A stretch of DNA of 64,000 nucleotides from Lachnospiraceae bacterium (GTDB lineage Bacteria; Bacillota; Clostridia; Lachnospirales; Lachnospiraceae). The notes under the pieces were generated by a model. That model saw only the letters and a program-made list of their open reading frames with translations, ran no database searches and was not told the DNA's origin. The number at the start of each line of letters is the position of its first letter. The stretch's first letter is position 1. Made by a program: the position numbers and the translations under genes. Positions 8,976 through 16,071 of the stretch are shown in pieces. The stretch is taken from positions 92,600 through 156,599 of the forward strand of contig JAQVHQ010000002.1 of assembly GCA_028696165.1 (NCBI GenBank), in the 5' to 3' direction.

Positions 8976-9614
8976 TTATATAATCATATCTTTTACTTTT
9001 TCTTTAAGCTTTTTGGCTGTTTCTTCTATGTCATCTGCCGAAAAAACGGCAGATACTACGGCGATACCAGCCATACCACCACCTTGGATTTCCTGCATAT
9101 TAGAAAGACTGATGCCGCCAATAGCTACTGCCGGAATCGATACCGAAGAACATATCTCTTTCAATTGCTTAGTGGTAATACGGATGGCTTTGGTTTTCGT
9201 GGGAGATGGAAATACTGCACCCACCCCCAGATAATTGGCTCCGTCAGCCTCTGCCGCCTTTGCCTGCTCCACCGTCTTAGCTGTCGCACCTATAATAAAA
9301 TCTTTTGGAACATTTTGTCGAATCTCGGCAACAGATGTGTCTTCTATTCCCACATGAACGCCATCTGCTCCACTTTCAATAGCCGCCTCTACATCATCAT
9401 TTATAATAAGCGGAACCTGGAACCTATGACATAATTCTTTTATCTGTACGGCTTCTTCTATAAGCAGTTCCCTGGTAAGATTCTTTTCCCGGAGCTGAAC
9501 CATGGTGACACCGCCCTTTAGAGCATCTTCAATCTGCTCATATAAAGTCTGACGTCCAACCCAACTGCGGTCACTTACTGCATATAACAGCAGCATTTCT
9601 TTTTGAAATTTCAT
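8976..9614 (-). CDS. thiE: Thiamin phosphate synthase
   Basis: A 212-residue TIM-barrel enzyme joining HMP-PP to the thiazole phosphate. The family residues are all visible: VQLREKN, INDDVEAA, DGVHVG, the phosphate loop FPSPTKTKA and AIGGI. The second and more divergent paralogue is the next gene upstream, so this copy is probably the true synthase. Gaps to both neighbours are 22-36 bp, consistent with one transcript. Confidence 0.93.
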   Translation of the reverse strand: MKFQKEMLLLYAVSDRSWVGRQTLYEQIEDALKGGVTMVQLREKNLTRELLIEEAVQIKELCHRFQVPLIINDDVEAAIESGADGVHVGIEDTSVAEIRQNVPKDFIIGATAKTVEQAKAAEADGANYLGVGAVFPSPTKTKAIRITTKQLKEICSSVSIPAVAIGGISLSNMQEIQGGGMAGIAVVSAVFSADDIEETAKKLKEKVKDMII

Positions 9615-9650
9615 TTTCGTCTCCTGTCAAAGATAGTTTTCATATTTGAT

Positions 9651-10319
9651 TCAATGAAAGCATTTTAAATATTCTTTTGGATTTTCGCATACCATAGCAC
9701 TGCTCATGATACATGCGCCTGCGGCTTTGGCAGTTCTTATTTCTTCTATATTCTTCTCATCGATACCGCCAATAGCATAAACCGGAATAGAAACACTTTC
9801 ACATATATTTTGAAGAAACTTAAGCCCACGTCCAGGCATTCCTTTCTTGCAGTCTGTATTAAATATGTGCCCTGCGGTAATGTAAGTGCATCCCAGTCTT
9901 TCAGCTTCCAAAGCATCTTCCAGTGAATGACAGGAAGCCCCAAGGATTACAAATCTCTTTTTATCCATATCAGACATTTTCCGTAAAACTGGAAGCGGTA
10001 CGTGAAATGCCTTGCAATTTAATTTTTTTGCGGTTTCTGTAAAGCTGTGTATGACGCAGACTGTGTTGTATTTTTTGCAGATTTTTAAAACTGTCTCTGC
10101 CAATACACTGTATTCCTCTTCATTCATATCTTTTTCTCTAAGAATTATCCCTGCCGGATGTGCCGCTGCCAGCTTTTCGACTCTATCCAGAAAGTTTTCC
10201 CGGCAGAGCGTGCGATTTGTCACACACCAGATATCAGATATCATGCGCTTCTTCACACTTTGCATATCTGATATTGCGGATTTTATCACGCATCGCCTAT
10301 CAGACATACACATAATCAT
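9651..10319 (-). CDS. tenI: TenI-like thiazole tautomerase (ThiE paralogue)
   Basis: A TIM-barrel protein of the ThiE/TenI family, 222 residues from the first ATG. It keeps IILREKDMNEEEY and AIGGI, but the HMP-PP-binding residues of ThiE are replaced: IHSF instead of INDD, and HVPLPVL in place of DGVHVG. That fits TenI, which aromatizes the thiazole product of ThiG. The 5' end overlaps thiH by 20 bp if the first ATG is used. The usual TenI N-terminus (ISDIWCVTNR) begins at an internal ATG at 10244, and the extra 25 residues look like a partial duplication of it. The start is therefore uncertain. Confidence 0.8.
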   Translation of the reverse strand: MIMCMSDRRCVIKSAISDMQSVKKRMISDIWCVTNRTLCRENFLDRVEKLAAAHPAGIILREKDMNEEEYSVLAETVLKICKKYNTVCVIHSFTETAKKLNCKAFHVPLPVLRKMSDMDKKRFVILGASCHSLEDALEAERLGCTYITAGHIFNTDCKKGMPGRGLKFLQNICESVSIPVYAIGGIDEKNIEEIRTAKAAGACIMSSAMVCENPKEYLKCFH

Positions 10320-11553
10320 TCAGAACCGGCTGCATTCCTTCTCCTGCAAGATCCTGATACATCTTATCAAAGCTGCGACCATCTTCTATTTCAAACTGCT
10401 CATCCCCTGCCTTCTCATCCGTTTCTTTTCCGTTGTATTTACTTTCGTGATCACCAATTCCGGTGGATACTCCGGCGGATACTTTTGTGGCAGCGATTTT
10501 TACAATTCCATTTCTAAATTCAGCACTTTCACGGGAAGATACGGTAATTCCCACAAAAGGAAGGAAGATACGGTAAGCACATATAATCTGGCAGAGCTGT
10601 TTCTCATGAACATCCAGGGGATTGATCTTATCATTATTGATGATAGGACGCAGTCTTGGACATGACAGGGACATTTCTGCATGAGGATATTTCCTTTGTA
10701 AATAATACACATGCAGTGCACTGGCAAGAGCATCTTTTCTAAAATCCGAAAGGCCAAGCAATGCAGAAAATGCTACGCCTCTCATGCCGCCCATCAGTGC
10801 ACGTTCCTGGGACTCAAAGCGATAAGGCCATACTCTTTTGTGTCCCATCAGATGAAGCGTCTCATATTTATCTGTATCATAAGTTTCCTGGAAAACTGTC
10901 ACATAATCCGCTCCACACTCGTGCAGATAACGGTATTCATCAGTATTTACCGGATATATCTCCAAGCCAACCATACGAAAATACTTTCTGGCCAGCTTGC
11001 AGGCTTCCCCGATATACGCTACATCGCTCTTTGCCCGACTCTCTCCAGTGAGCATCAGAATCTCTTCCATACCACTGTCAGCAATAACTTTCATCTCATG
11101 TTCAATCTGTTCCATGGATAATTTCATACGGTGAATATGGTTATAACAGTTAAATCCGCAATAGACACAATAGTTTTCACAGTAATTTGCAATGTAAAGC
11201 GGTGTAAACATATATACTGTATTCCCAAAATGTCTGCTTGTTTCCAACTTTGCCCGCTGTGCCATCTGCTCTAGATATGGCTCTGCCGCCGGTGAGAGAA
11301 GTGCCTTAAAGTCCTCTACAGAGCAGGTCTCATGTTCTAAAGCTGCTTTTACATCCTTTGCCGTATACTTCTCATATTCGTATGTATTCATCTGATTCAT
11401 AACATTTGCACGGACATCGGATTCTATCTGCTCCATACCCGGCATATATTCCATATGATTTTTTCTGGAGGAAGGATCGGTTTCCAAAGCGTGCTTTTTT
11501 TCCAGTGCTTTGGGTGATAAATACTCTGAATCTATCAAAAATTGATTTTCCAT
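10300..11553 (-). CDS. thiH: 2-iminoacetate (dehydroglycine) synthase
   Basis: A 417-residue radical SAM enzyme that cleaves tyrosine to give dehydroglycine for the thiazole ring. The cluster motif CENYCVYCGF (CxxxCxxC) follows NTVYMFTPLYIANY. The C-terminal part keeps SCPRLRP and VSSRESAEFRN. It lies 14 bp after thiG and overlaps tenI. Using ThiH rather than ThiO is expected in an anaerobe. Confidence 0.95.
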   Translation of the reverse strand: MENQFLIDSEYLSPKALEKKHALETDPSSRKNHMEYMPGMEQIESDVRANVMNQMNTYEYEKYTAKDVKAALEHETCSVEDFKALLSPAAEPYLEQMAQRAKLETSRHFGNTVYMFTPLYIANYCENYCVYCGFNCYNHIHRMKLSMEQIEHEMKVIADSGMEEILMLTGESRAKSDVAYIGEACKLARKYFRMVGLEIYPVNTDEYRYLHECGADYVTVFQETYDTDKYETLHLMGHKRVWPYRFESQERALMGGMRGVAFSALLGLSDFRKDALASALHVYYLQRKYPHAEMSLSCPRLRPIINNDKINPLDVHEKQLCQIICAYRIFLPFVGITVSSRESAEFRNGIVKIAATKVSAGVSTGIGDHESKYNGKETDEKAGDEQFEIEDGRSFDKMYQDLAGEGMQPVLNDYVYV

Positions 11554-11567
11554 CTTCTATCCCCCCT

Positions 11568-12338
11568 TTAGTCTCTCAAGAAACCGGTCAAAGGATCCGA
11601 TGCTGCGGCCCCGCGGGTAAGGACTCTGCCGAGACCCGCAAGATAAGCCTTTCTTCCGGATTCAATTGCCAGTTTAAAAGCAGATGCCATCATTGGTAAA
11701 TCTCCTGCTGTTGCCAGGGCAGTATTTGCCATAATCGCTGCTGCTCCCATTTCCATAGCCTCACAAGCCTGGGATGGCCTGCCGATTCCTGCATCTACAA
11801 TAATCGGCAAATCAATTTCATCAATTAGAATCTGAATAAATTCTTTGGTTGCCAACCCTTTATTAGAACCGATAGGAGAGGCCAGAGGCATAACAGCTGC
11901 CGCTCCTGCACTTACCATATCGCGAGCCGCATATAAATCCGGATACATATATGGCATAACTACAAAGCCTTCCCTGGCAAGAATTTCTGTAGCTTTAATG
12001 GTCTCCTGATTATCCGGGAGTAAATATTTAGAATCACGCATGATTTCTATTTTCACAAAATCTCCGCATCCTAATTCACGGGCCAGTCTGGCGATGCGCA
12101 CTGCCTCCTCTGCGTTTCTGGCTCCGCTTGTGTTGGGAAGCAGAGTAATTTTCTTTGGAATCACATCCAGAATATTTTCCTGTTCTTTCGTATTGGCACG
12201 GCGCACTGCAAGAGTGATAATTTCTGCACCTGCGTCTCTTACTGCTGCTTCTATAAGGCTCAATGAATATTTTCCAGAACCGAGAATAAATCTCGAATCG
12301 AATTCATGTCCTCCGATGACTAATTTATCATTGTTCAT
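11568..12338 (-). CDS. thiG: Thiazole synthase
   Basis: A 256-residue TIM-barrel enzyme that builds the thiazole phosphate from deoxyxylulose 5-phosphate, dehydroglycine and ThiS thiocarboxylate. It shows [10 protein letters not shown], the Schiff-base lysine in [25 protein letters not shown] and VDAGIGRPS. Full family length. Lies 37 bp after thiF and 14 bp before thiH. Confidence 0.96.
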   Translation of the reverse strand: MNNDKLVIGGHEFDSRFILGSGKYSLSLIEAAVRDAGAEIITLAVRRANTKEQENILDVIPKKITLLPNTSGARNAEEAVRIARLARELGCGDFVKIEIMRDSKYLLPDNQETIKATEILAREGFVVMPYMYPDLYAARDMVSAGAAAVMPLASPIGSNKGLATKEFIQILIDEIDLPIIVDAGIGRPSQACEAMEMGAAAIMANTALATAGDLPMMASAFKLAIESGRKAYLAGLGRVLTRGAAASDPLTGFLRD

Positions 12339-12375
12339 TTTGTTTTCCTTTCTGGTGAATCTTTGTCTTTATTCT

Positions 12376-13011
12376 TTATTTGACTTCTGCTCCTGATAAT
12401 ATTTGTAAAACCTTGTGAGCTTCATGGGCTGCACATAGCATCACCCGCGAAGAAACCAGACCTATACCATCATTTACATCACTGATTTCATCTCCGCATA
12501 AGTAGAAATGTTTCATCACTTTTCTCGTCTTTATACTGTTGGCACTGCCAAATCCAGCCATACCGGAACCGGATATCAGGACGGTCTGGGGCAGTTTTTC
12601 CAAAACTGTATTGACTAGCATCGCCTTCATATGTGCCTTATCAAAAGCTTCACAGATAATATCTGCTTCTTTTAAAAGTCCTTCTATATTGCCCTCTTCC
12701 ATACGCACAGCATGAGTCTCTATCTCTACATAGGGTGCAATTTCCTGAAGATTCTGCCTAAGAGCTTCGGTCTTATATTCACCTATCTGAGCTGCTTTAT
12801 ATTGCTGACGATGAAGATTTGTAATGTCAACACGGTCAAAATCAATGAGAATCAGCTTTCCAATCCCTGCTCTCGCAAGTGATACTGCAATATTCGATCC
12901 CAGACCACCCAATCCGCATATTGCTACGGTTGCTGCGAAGAATCTGTTCTGCGTCTCTTTTCCATGTCGTTCTTCCAAAGCTTTTATCATCTCTTCTTTT
13001 GTCGGTATCAA
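12376..13011 (-). CDS. thiF: ThiS adenylyltransferase (family 2)
   Basis: An E1-like enzyme of about 212 residues that adenylates the ThiS C-terminus. It carries the nucleotide loop CGLGGLGSNIA, the LIDFDRVDITNLHRQ block and no long C-terminal Cys/rhodanese region, as in the clostridial family 2 type. I choose the TTG at 13011 (reading IPTKEEMIKALEERHGK after it) because GGAGGT lies 7 nt upstream, overlapping the end of thiS. A TTG at 13029 is also in frame but has no ribosome site. Translation is probably coupled to thiS. Confidence 0.92.
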   Translation of the reverse strand: MIPTKEEMIKALEERHGKETQNRFFAATVAICGLGGLGSNIAVSLARAGIGKLILIDFDRVDITNLHRQQYKAAQIGEYKTEALRQNLQEIAPYVEIETHAVRMEEGNIEGLLKEADIICEAFDKAHMKAMLVNTVLEKLPQTVLISGSGMAGFGSANSIKTRKVMKHFYLCGDEISDVNDGIGLVSSRVMLCAAHEAHKVLQILSGAEVK

Positions 13012-13012
13012 A

Positions 13013-13207
13013 TCACCCACCTCCCACAAAGCTCACAACTTCCACACTGTCTCCATCCACAAGTACAGTCTCACCATACTGAGCTTTTGGCACAATATCA
13101 CCATTTCGTTCCACAGCAATTCTTGTGATATCATAATTTGTGGATGCAAGATATTCCCTGATACTCTTTCCAGCAATATTTAAATTATCACCATTTACTT
13201 TTACCAC
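13013..13207 (-). CDS. thiS: Sulfur-carrier protein ThiS
   Basis: A 64-residue ubiquitin-like protein ending in VGGG, the C-terminal di-glycine that is adenylated by ThiF and converted to a thiocarboxylate. The start is GTG (13207) with GGAGGT 6 nt upstream. An ATG two bases earlier reads into a stop at once. It is the first gene of the operon, directly after the TPP riboswitch and terminator. Confidence 0.94.
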   Translation of the reverse strand: MVKVNGDNLNIAGKSIREYLASTNYDITRIAVERNGDIVPKAQYGETVLVDGDSVEVVSFVGGG

Positions 13208-13238
13208 ATTTTCACCTCCAGACTTTACAATTAGACAA

Positions 13239-13271
13239 CAAAAAAGGAAGCTGCCAAATCTGGTAACTTCC
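13239..13271 (-). terminator. Riboswitch-controlled intrinsic terminator of the thi operon
   Basis: Minus-strand RNA forms a stem from 13271 to 13246 (arms GGAAGTTACCA and TGGCAGCTTCC, one mismatch) followed by six U residues. It lies between the TPP aptamer and thiS, which fits transcription termination when TPP is bound. Confidence 0.9.
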
Positions 13272-13385
13272 CGTTAAAAACACACTATGTTTAGGCATCC
13301 CTACGTTGGCATTATCCAAATCAGGTTATCGGTCGAAGGTCATACCTTCCTCTCAGCCTGTAATACAAGCTCCCGTCTGTTTAAT
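13272..13385 (-). ncRNA. TPP riboswitch (THI element)
   Basis: Read on the minus strand, the conserved aptamer blocks are clear: a GGGAGC-type 5' segment, CAGGCTGAGAGG, ACCTGATTTGGATAATGCC and AACGTAGGGA. It precedes an intrinsic terminator and thiS, so it should lower transcription of thiS-thiC at high thiamin pyrophosphate. Confidence 0.96.
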
Positions 13386-13395
13386 TGTTGTTTGC

Positions 13396-13424
13396 ATTAT
13401 ACGATATAGTTTCGGGTAATGCAA
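13396..13424 (-). promoter_or_regulatory. Promoter of the thiamin operon
   Basis: Minus strand: TTGCAT (13419-13424), 17-bp spacer, TATAAT (13396-13401). It sits directly upstream of the TPP aptamer and just downstream of the stop codon of the preceding Sel1-like gene. Confidence 0.8.
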
Positions 13425-13443
13425 GTGAATTTTTATATATCAT

Positions 13444-14319
13444 TTAATTTTTCGCCACTAATTTTCGAAATCGATTGGCCTTCTCAGCAAATTCCGCTTT
13501 TCTCAAGGAATTATCTCCAGGGTATCCTTCTTCATACATATGAATTAATCTCGAATAAGCTTTTATGGATGGGTGCACATCCGTAATCCGACCATATTGA
13601 CCAATGCGAAATCCGTACAGCTGACGGATATCGTTTTGATATTCATAGGATTCATAATTTTTCTCAGCAATTTCATAATCAAGGAAAAGCGCTTCTTCAT
13701 AATGAAAATCGTAAGCTCTCTTCAGCAATTTGCGTGCTCCCTCTATATCCTGTGCACATGGAGATATCCCCTCCAGCTGATATTTTGCCAACTCGTAAAG
13801 TACAGCTCCTGCAATCGATTTGCATGGAGTGGTATCTTTATCTGCCACAGAACCCTTAATAGTATACACTGTATTTACAACAAAGTCTTCCGACGTATAG
13901 CATTCGTATTGTTTGGCTAATCCGGTAAATATCTCATATGCCTCTTGTGTATTTATATCTGTACCATGCCCATAGCGCAGCATACAGGCTTTCTGAAATG
14001 TGCCCAGATCATTAATATTGCTTTTTGATTCCAGATATTCCCATGCCTTTTTATAACAAGCTTCTGCTTCGGCATGGTTCCCGATAATTTCCTCATCAAT
14101 TAATTCTCGACGGATACATTCTCCCATCTCAAACCAGGCTAATATATAATCGTTTTCTGAAGCTCTAAAGTAATAATTATATGCTGCATTATAATCTTTT
14201 AATCGGTATTGGTACTGGCCATATTGAAAAAACTCCTGTGGATTATCCGGCCGATGCTCCTCCCAGGCTATGGTATCTGTAAGGGCTATCGCATGTTCTG
14301 CTTCTGTATATACGCTCAT
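13444..14319 (-). CDS. Sel1/TPR-like repeat protein
   Basis: A 291-residue cytosolic protein without signal peptide or membrane helix. It is built from helical repeats of the Sel1/TPR kind: FQYGQYQYRLKDYNAAYNYY, AWFEMGE followed by AEACYKKAWEY, a YELAKYQLEG unit, then AEKANRFRKL. Such solenoids mediate protein contacts, and no partner or specific function can be read. The start ATG follows AAGGAGAGAT. It lies 22 bp downstream of the 4Fe-4S protein gene and may be co-transcribed with it under the MerR-type promoter P4. No terminator is visible before the thi promoter. Confidence 0.75.
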   Translation of the reverse strand: MSVYTEAEHAIALTDTIAWEEHRPDNPQEFFQYGQYQYRLKDYNAAYNYYFRASENDYILAWFEMGECIRRELIDEEIIGNHAEAEACYKKAWEYLESKSNINDLGTFQKACMLRYGHGTDINTQEAYEIFTGLAKQYECYTSEDFVVNTVYTIKGSVADKDTTPCKSIAGAVLYELAKYQLEGISPCAQDIEGARKLLKRAYDFHYEEALFLDYEIAEKNYESYEYQNDIRQLYGFRIGQYGRITDVHPSIKAYSRLIHMYEEGYPGDNSLRKAEFAEKANRFRKLVAKN

Positions 14320-14341
14320 ATATCTCTCCTTGTCTTTATCC

Positions 14342-15079
14342 TCAAAATCCTTTCATAGCACAGGGACCCAGCTGACACTGAGGACAACCCTGCTGCCAGT
14401 CACTTATATTCTTACCTTCCAGGTAGGAATCACACCGGAATTTATCGATAGTTCCATCGGAACATATTGCCCCGGAAGGACATCGCTTTACACATGCCTT
14501 GCATTTTCCTGACTGATAATACAGGCAATATTCATGTTCCGTACGTGGTGTAACAGGCAATTTAGCATCTGTAACAAAAGAGTTTGCTCTTCCCATGCAG
14601 CCCTTCCCGGTTATCAGAAGATGATTTAATCCTATGGTTCCTATTCCGGCAATAACAGCATTGGATTTATGTCCCCATTTTGCAGTTTTTGTTACGTGAT
14701 CAAAATTCTCTGTTGGAGGTTCCGTAACTGCCTGATATCCTTTTTTCCGCAATAAATCCGCCGCGCTTTCTGCTATCTGATCCAACAAGTCATTGGTGAC
14801 CATATACGCATCGGAATACATAGATGATGTCAGCTTTCCATTATTCATATCATCATAAATCAGTTTTGAATAAGGAAGAAATACTACTATTACAGTCTTT
14901 GCTCCCTTAAGCATCTGAGTCGGATGAATCTGAGGGTTTCCAATTATATCATCCAGCTGATTATACAGTTCATCCTCAGCACTGGCATAACCAATCACTG
15001 GTTCTCTGTAGTATTCTGCTTTTTCATGGCTTGTTACCATGGTGTTGATTAACTCCTGAATCTCTTCATTTAATTTCAT
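14342..15079 (-). CDS. QueG-like 4Fe-4S double-cluster protein
   Basis: A 245-residue protein related to the C-terminal half of epoxyqueuosine reductase. Two cluster motifs are visible: CKACVKRCPSGAIC, and CPQCQLGPC at the very C-terminus, with CDSYLEGK between. The middle contains GIGTIGLNHLLITGKG. It lacks the usual QueG length and HEAT repeats, so a role in queuosine synthesis is doubtful. I infer an electron-transfer or reductase role. Its promoter (P4) shares the MerR-type dyad with P1 of the M20 gene 12 kb away, and an 18-bp perfect leader hairpin lies before the start codon. Confidence 0.8.
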   Translation of the reverse strand: MKLNEEIQELINTMVTSHEKAEYYREPVIGYASAEDELYNQLDDIIGNPQIHPTQMLKGAKTVIVVFLPYSKLIYDDMNNGKLTSSMYSDAYMVTNDLLDQIAESAADLLRKKGYQAVTEPPTENFDHVTKTAKWGHKSNAVIAGIGTIGLNHLLITGKGCMGRANSFVTDAKLPVTPRTEHEYCLYYQSGKCKACVKRCPSGAICSDGTIDKFRCDSYLEGKNISDWQQGCPQCQLGPCAMKGF

Positions 15080-15107
15080 CTGGCTTGTACTCTCCCTGAT
15101 TTAATGT

Positions 15108-15147
15108 CACAAAGGCGTGTATCCGTAACCGGATACACGCCTTTGTG
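15108..15147 (-). other. 18-bp perfect inverted repeat in the 4Fe-4S gene leader
   Basis: Arms CACAAAGGCGTGTATCCG (15108-15125) and its exact complement (15130-15147) enclose a 4-nt TAAC loop. It lies between promoter P4 and the start codon at 15079. Neither strand has a strong T run after it, so it is a weak terminator at best. It may be an attenuator or mRNA-stabilizing hairpin. Confidence 0.7.
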
Positions 15148-15216
15148 TTGCCAATCTTTCAAGAATAGATCTTCTGATTCTATCTCTTTTGATGGTATTT
15201 AAATTATATTGTATTA

Positions 15217-15247
15217 AATATATACTCTATATTTGATATAGAGTCAA
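15217..15247 (-). promoter_or_regulatory. MerR-type promoter (P4) of the 4Fe-4S protein gene
   Basis: Minus strand: TTGACT (15242-15247), 19-bp spacer, TATATT (15217-15222). The spacer dyad CTCTATAT-CAA-ATATAGAG differs from P1 by one central base, so the same MerR regulator very probably acts here. Confidence 0.8.
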
Positions 15248-15292
15248 GTCTTTTCCGTTCCTCTCTCATTTTCTGATTTAGATGTGAATTCC

Positions 15293-15733
15293 TCAATCAT
15301 TCTTTTTACATATATTTTGATACTTTTTTTCTAATCGCTCACCTACCACATTGAAATCTTTCACATCCTCGTTTTCAGCCTGCTTTAAGCCGTCCCGAAT
15401 ATGATCAATATCATCTACGCTTTGCACAAACGGGAAATCATCAACTAACTTCAAGTCCATTTCCATCATACTCAATATTCTACTGGCTGTACCGGAAGGA
15501 TGATTAGTCCCTGCTTCCCATGCTTCTACTGTTTTTACAGAAACTCCCATATAATCAGCAAATACTTTTTGAGAAAACCCTGTATTTTTACGAATCTTCT
15601 TAATCTCATCTGCATTATACTCTTTAACAGGAATTACAGTAACTATTCGCCTGTTTAACCTTTTTCCAGTACCCTTAGCATCCTCCACTGCTTCATTAAG
15701 TCCTGCCATGATACTATTATATAAGTCACTCAT
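15293..15733 (-). CDS. HigA-like XRE-family antitoxin
   Basis: A 146-residue protein with a Cro/C1 helix-turn-helix: RKNTGFSQKVFADYMGVSVK then TVEAWEAGTNHPSG. This C-terminally placed HTH is typical of MqsA/HigA-type antitoxins encoded after their toxin. The ATG at 15733 (MSDLYNSIM) is preceded by GGAGGTGA, and an upstream in-frame start has none. It begins 14 bp after the remnant of a RelE/HigB-like toxin gene. A palindrome in the shared promoter is the likely autoregulatory operator. The antitoxin looks intact although the toxin is broken. Confidence 0.85.
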   Translation of the reverse strand: MSDLYNSIMAGLNEAVEDAKGTGKRLNRRIVTVIPVKEYNADEIKKIRKNTGFSQKVFADYMGVSVKTVEAWEAGTNHPSGTASRILSMMEMDLKLVDDFPFVQSVDDIDHIRDGLKQAENEDVKDFNVVGERLEKKYQNICKKND

Positions 15734-15747
15734 TCCGTTCACCTCCT

Positions 15748-16020
15748 TCAAAGACTTTTCTCTAATACTTCTATCAGCTGTTTAATCTTACTTTTTTCCG
15801 AATCTGTAAGATTTTCTTAAATCCACATAATAAACTCTTGTTCCACCTCTTTTTCCCAGATTTTTCAGTGAAAAATGTATTTTTCGTAGATTTCCAGTTC
15901 CTGGAACAACAACTCCAGCTTTAGGGTTTTTCAGAATTTCTAATTCAAGCCTTCTTAGTTCATCATCATCTAATCCCATAGTTTAGTAAACTCAGATGTT
16001 GGAATAAAAGTTCTTATCAT
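15748..16020 (-). pseudogene. Decayed RelE/HigB-like toxin gene
   Basis: Three frame-shifted pieces of one RelE-superfamily toxin are visible. The first begins at the ATG at 16020 (MIRTFIPTSEFTKLW) and hits a stop. A second frame gives GLDDDELRRLELEILKNPK to GGTRVYYVD and ends at 15788. The C-terminus ENLTDSEKSKIKQLIEVL is in a third frame and stops at 15748. Comparison with the usual toxin pattern suggests a small deletion before GLDDDE and a larger one after YYVD, where a beta strand and residues before KENL are missing. The product should be inactive. A full toxin would be about 105-110 residues. Confidence 0.8.
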
Positions 16021-16036
16021 TTGTATTCCTTTCTTA

Positions 16037-16065
16037 AGTATATACCCTATCAAATAGGGCGTCAA
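16037..16065 (-). promoter_or_regulatory. Promoter/operator of the HigBA-like locus
   Basis: Minus strand: TTGACG (16060-16065), 17-bp spacer, TATACT (16037-16042). The spacer is nearly filled by the palindrome CCCTA-TTTGA-TAGGG (16045-16059), a likely binding site for the antitoxin. It lies just before the toxin remnant's original ATG at 16020 and just after the FHA gene's stop codon. Confidence 0.75.
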
Positions 16066-16071
16066 TATTTT

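Noticed and set aside
15108..15147. Standard intrinsic terminator
   Set aside because: The 18-bp stem is strong but neither strand has a proper T run, and it lies downstream of promoter P4, inside the leader.
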